From JALZDI01 sp965653225 (GTDB lineage: Bacteria > Actinomycetota > Actinomycetes > Propionibacteriales > Nocardioidaceae): DNA of 5,240 nt. Every line of letters begins with the position of its first letter. Position 1 is the stretch's first letter. The stretch spans positions 1 through 5,240 of the forward strand of contig CBFGZI010000185.1 of the NCBI GenBank assembly GCA_965653225.1, written 5' to 3'. The translations under genes were made by a program, and so were the position numbers. This document shows, piece after piece, positions 5,156 through 5,240 of the stretch. The notes beneath the pieces are model-generated. The model had not been told where the DNA came from. It searched no databases and saw nothing but the letters and a program-made list of their open reading frames with translations.

Positions 5156-5240
5156 GCTCCAGCAGCTTGCGCGCCATCACCATCCGCTGGACCTGGTTGG
5201 TGCCCTCGTAGATCTGGGTGATCTTGGCGTCGCGCATCAT
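5151..5240 (-). CDS. Acyl-CoA dehydrogenase, C-terminal end (partial)
   Basis: Only the last 29 codons and the stop lie in the window; the gene continues beyond 5240. The minus strand reads MMRDAKITQIYEGTNQVQRM, then VMARKLLER and stop. The segment Q-I-Y-E-G-T-N-Q-V-Q-R is the C-terminal signature of acyl-CoA dehydrogenases, the FAD enzymes that make the 2,3-double bond in beta-oxidation or amino-acid breakdown. In this family the EGTNQ stretch lies next to the flavin of the neighbouring subunit, and in several members the Glu is the catalytic base. The two ATG codons at the window edge are internal methionines, not the start. Its stop is 15 bp from that of the convergent GH25 gene. Substrate chain length cannot be judged from this fragment. 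Confidence 0.9.
   Translation of the reverse strand: MMRDAKITQIYEGTNQVQRMVMARKLLER

Overview
The window looks like chromosomal DNA from a high-GC actinomycete. The genes are GC-rich with strong G/C bias at third codon positions, have Shine-Dalgarno (SD) sequences of the GGAGG type, and twice use TTG starts. The families present (a bacterial class I cytochrome P450, DUF427, DUF421, a secreted GH25 muramidase, an acyl-CoA dehydrogenase) are all common in Actinomycetia. I cannot name the genus. There are no tRNA or rRNA genes, transposons, CRISPR arrays or phage hallmarks.

Layout from left to right. Positions 1-153 are a non-coding leader of somewhat lower GC with a possible -10 element. A YwaF/TIGR02206-type integral membrane protein (154-900, +) follows and collides tail-to-tail with a cytochrome P450 gene (857-2086, -), the two coding regions overlapping by 44 bp. 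A 162-bp divergent intergenic region (2087-2248) separates the P450 from a tandem-DUF427 protein (2249-3007, +). A fair promoter candidate for the P450 lies there. A short DUF421 (YetF-like) membrane protein (3102-3548, +, TTG start) comes next and ends in a short hairpin plus T7 terminator. A secreted GH25 lysozyme with two C-terminal Ig-like domains (3654-5135, +, TTG start) follows, with a structured leader whose folding could hide its SD. The window ends in the last 29 codons of an acyl-CoA dehydrogenase on the minus strand (5151-5240). The stop codons of that gene and the GH25 gene sit in opposite arms of one hairpin.

The genes do not form an evident pathway or operon. DUF427 and DUF421 may be co-transcribed, since no terminator is visible in their 94-bp gap. 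The other genes look like separate transcription units, and the P450 has no ferredoxin or reductase partner in view. I found no convincing new multi-gene system. The most interesting signals are regulatory: the possible SD-sequestering leader of the muramidase gene, two consecutive TTG-initiated genes, and the shared stop-codon hairpin. At protein level, the P450 has Ile where the I-helix acidic residue normally sits, and the DUF427 protein carries one intact and one degenerate copy of its domain.
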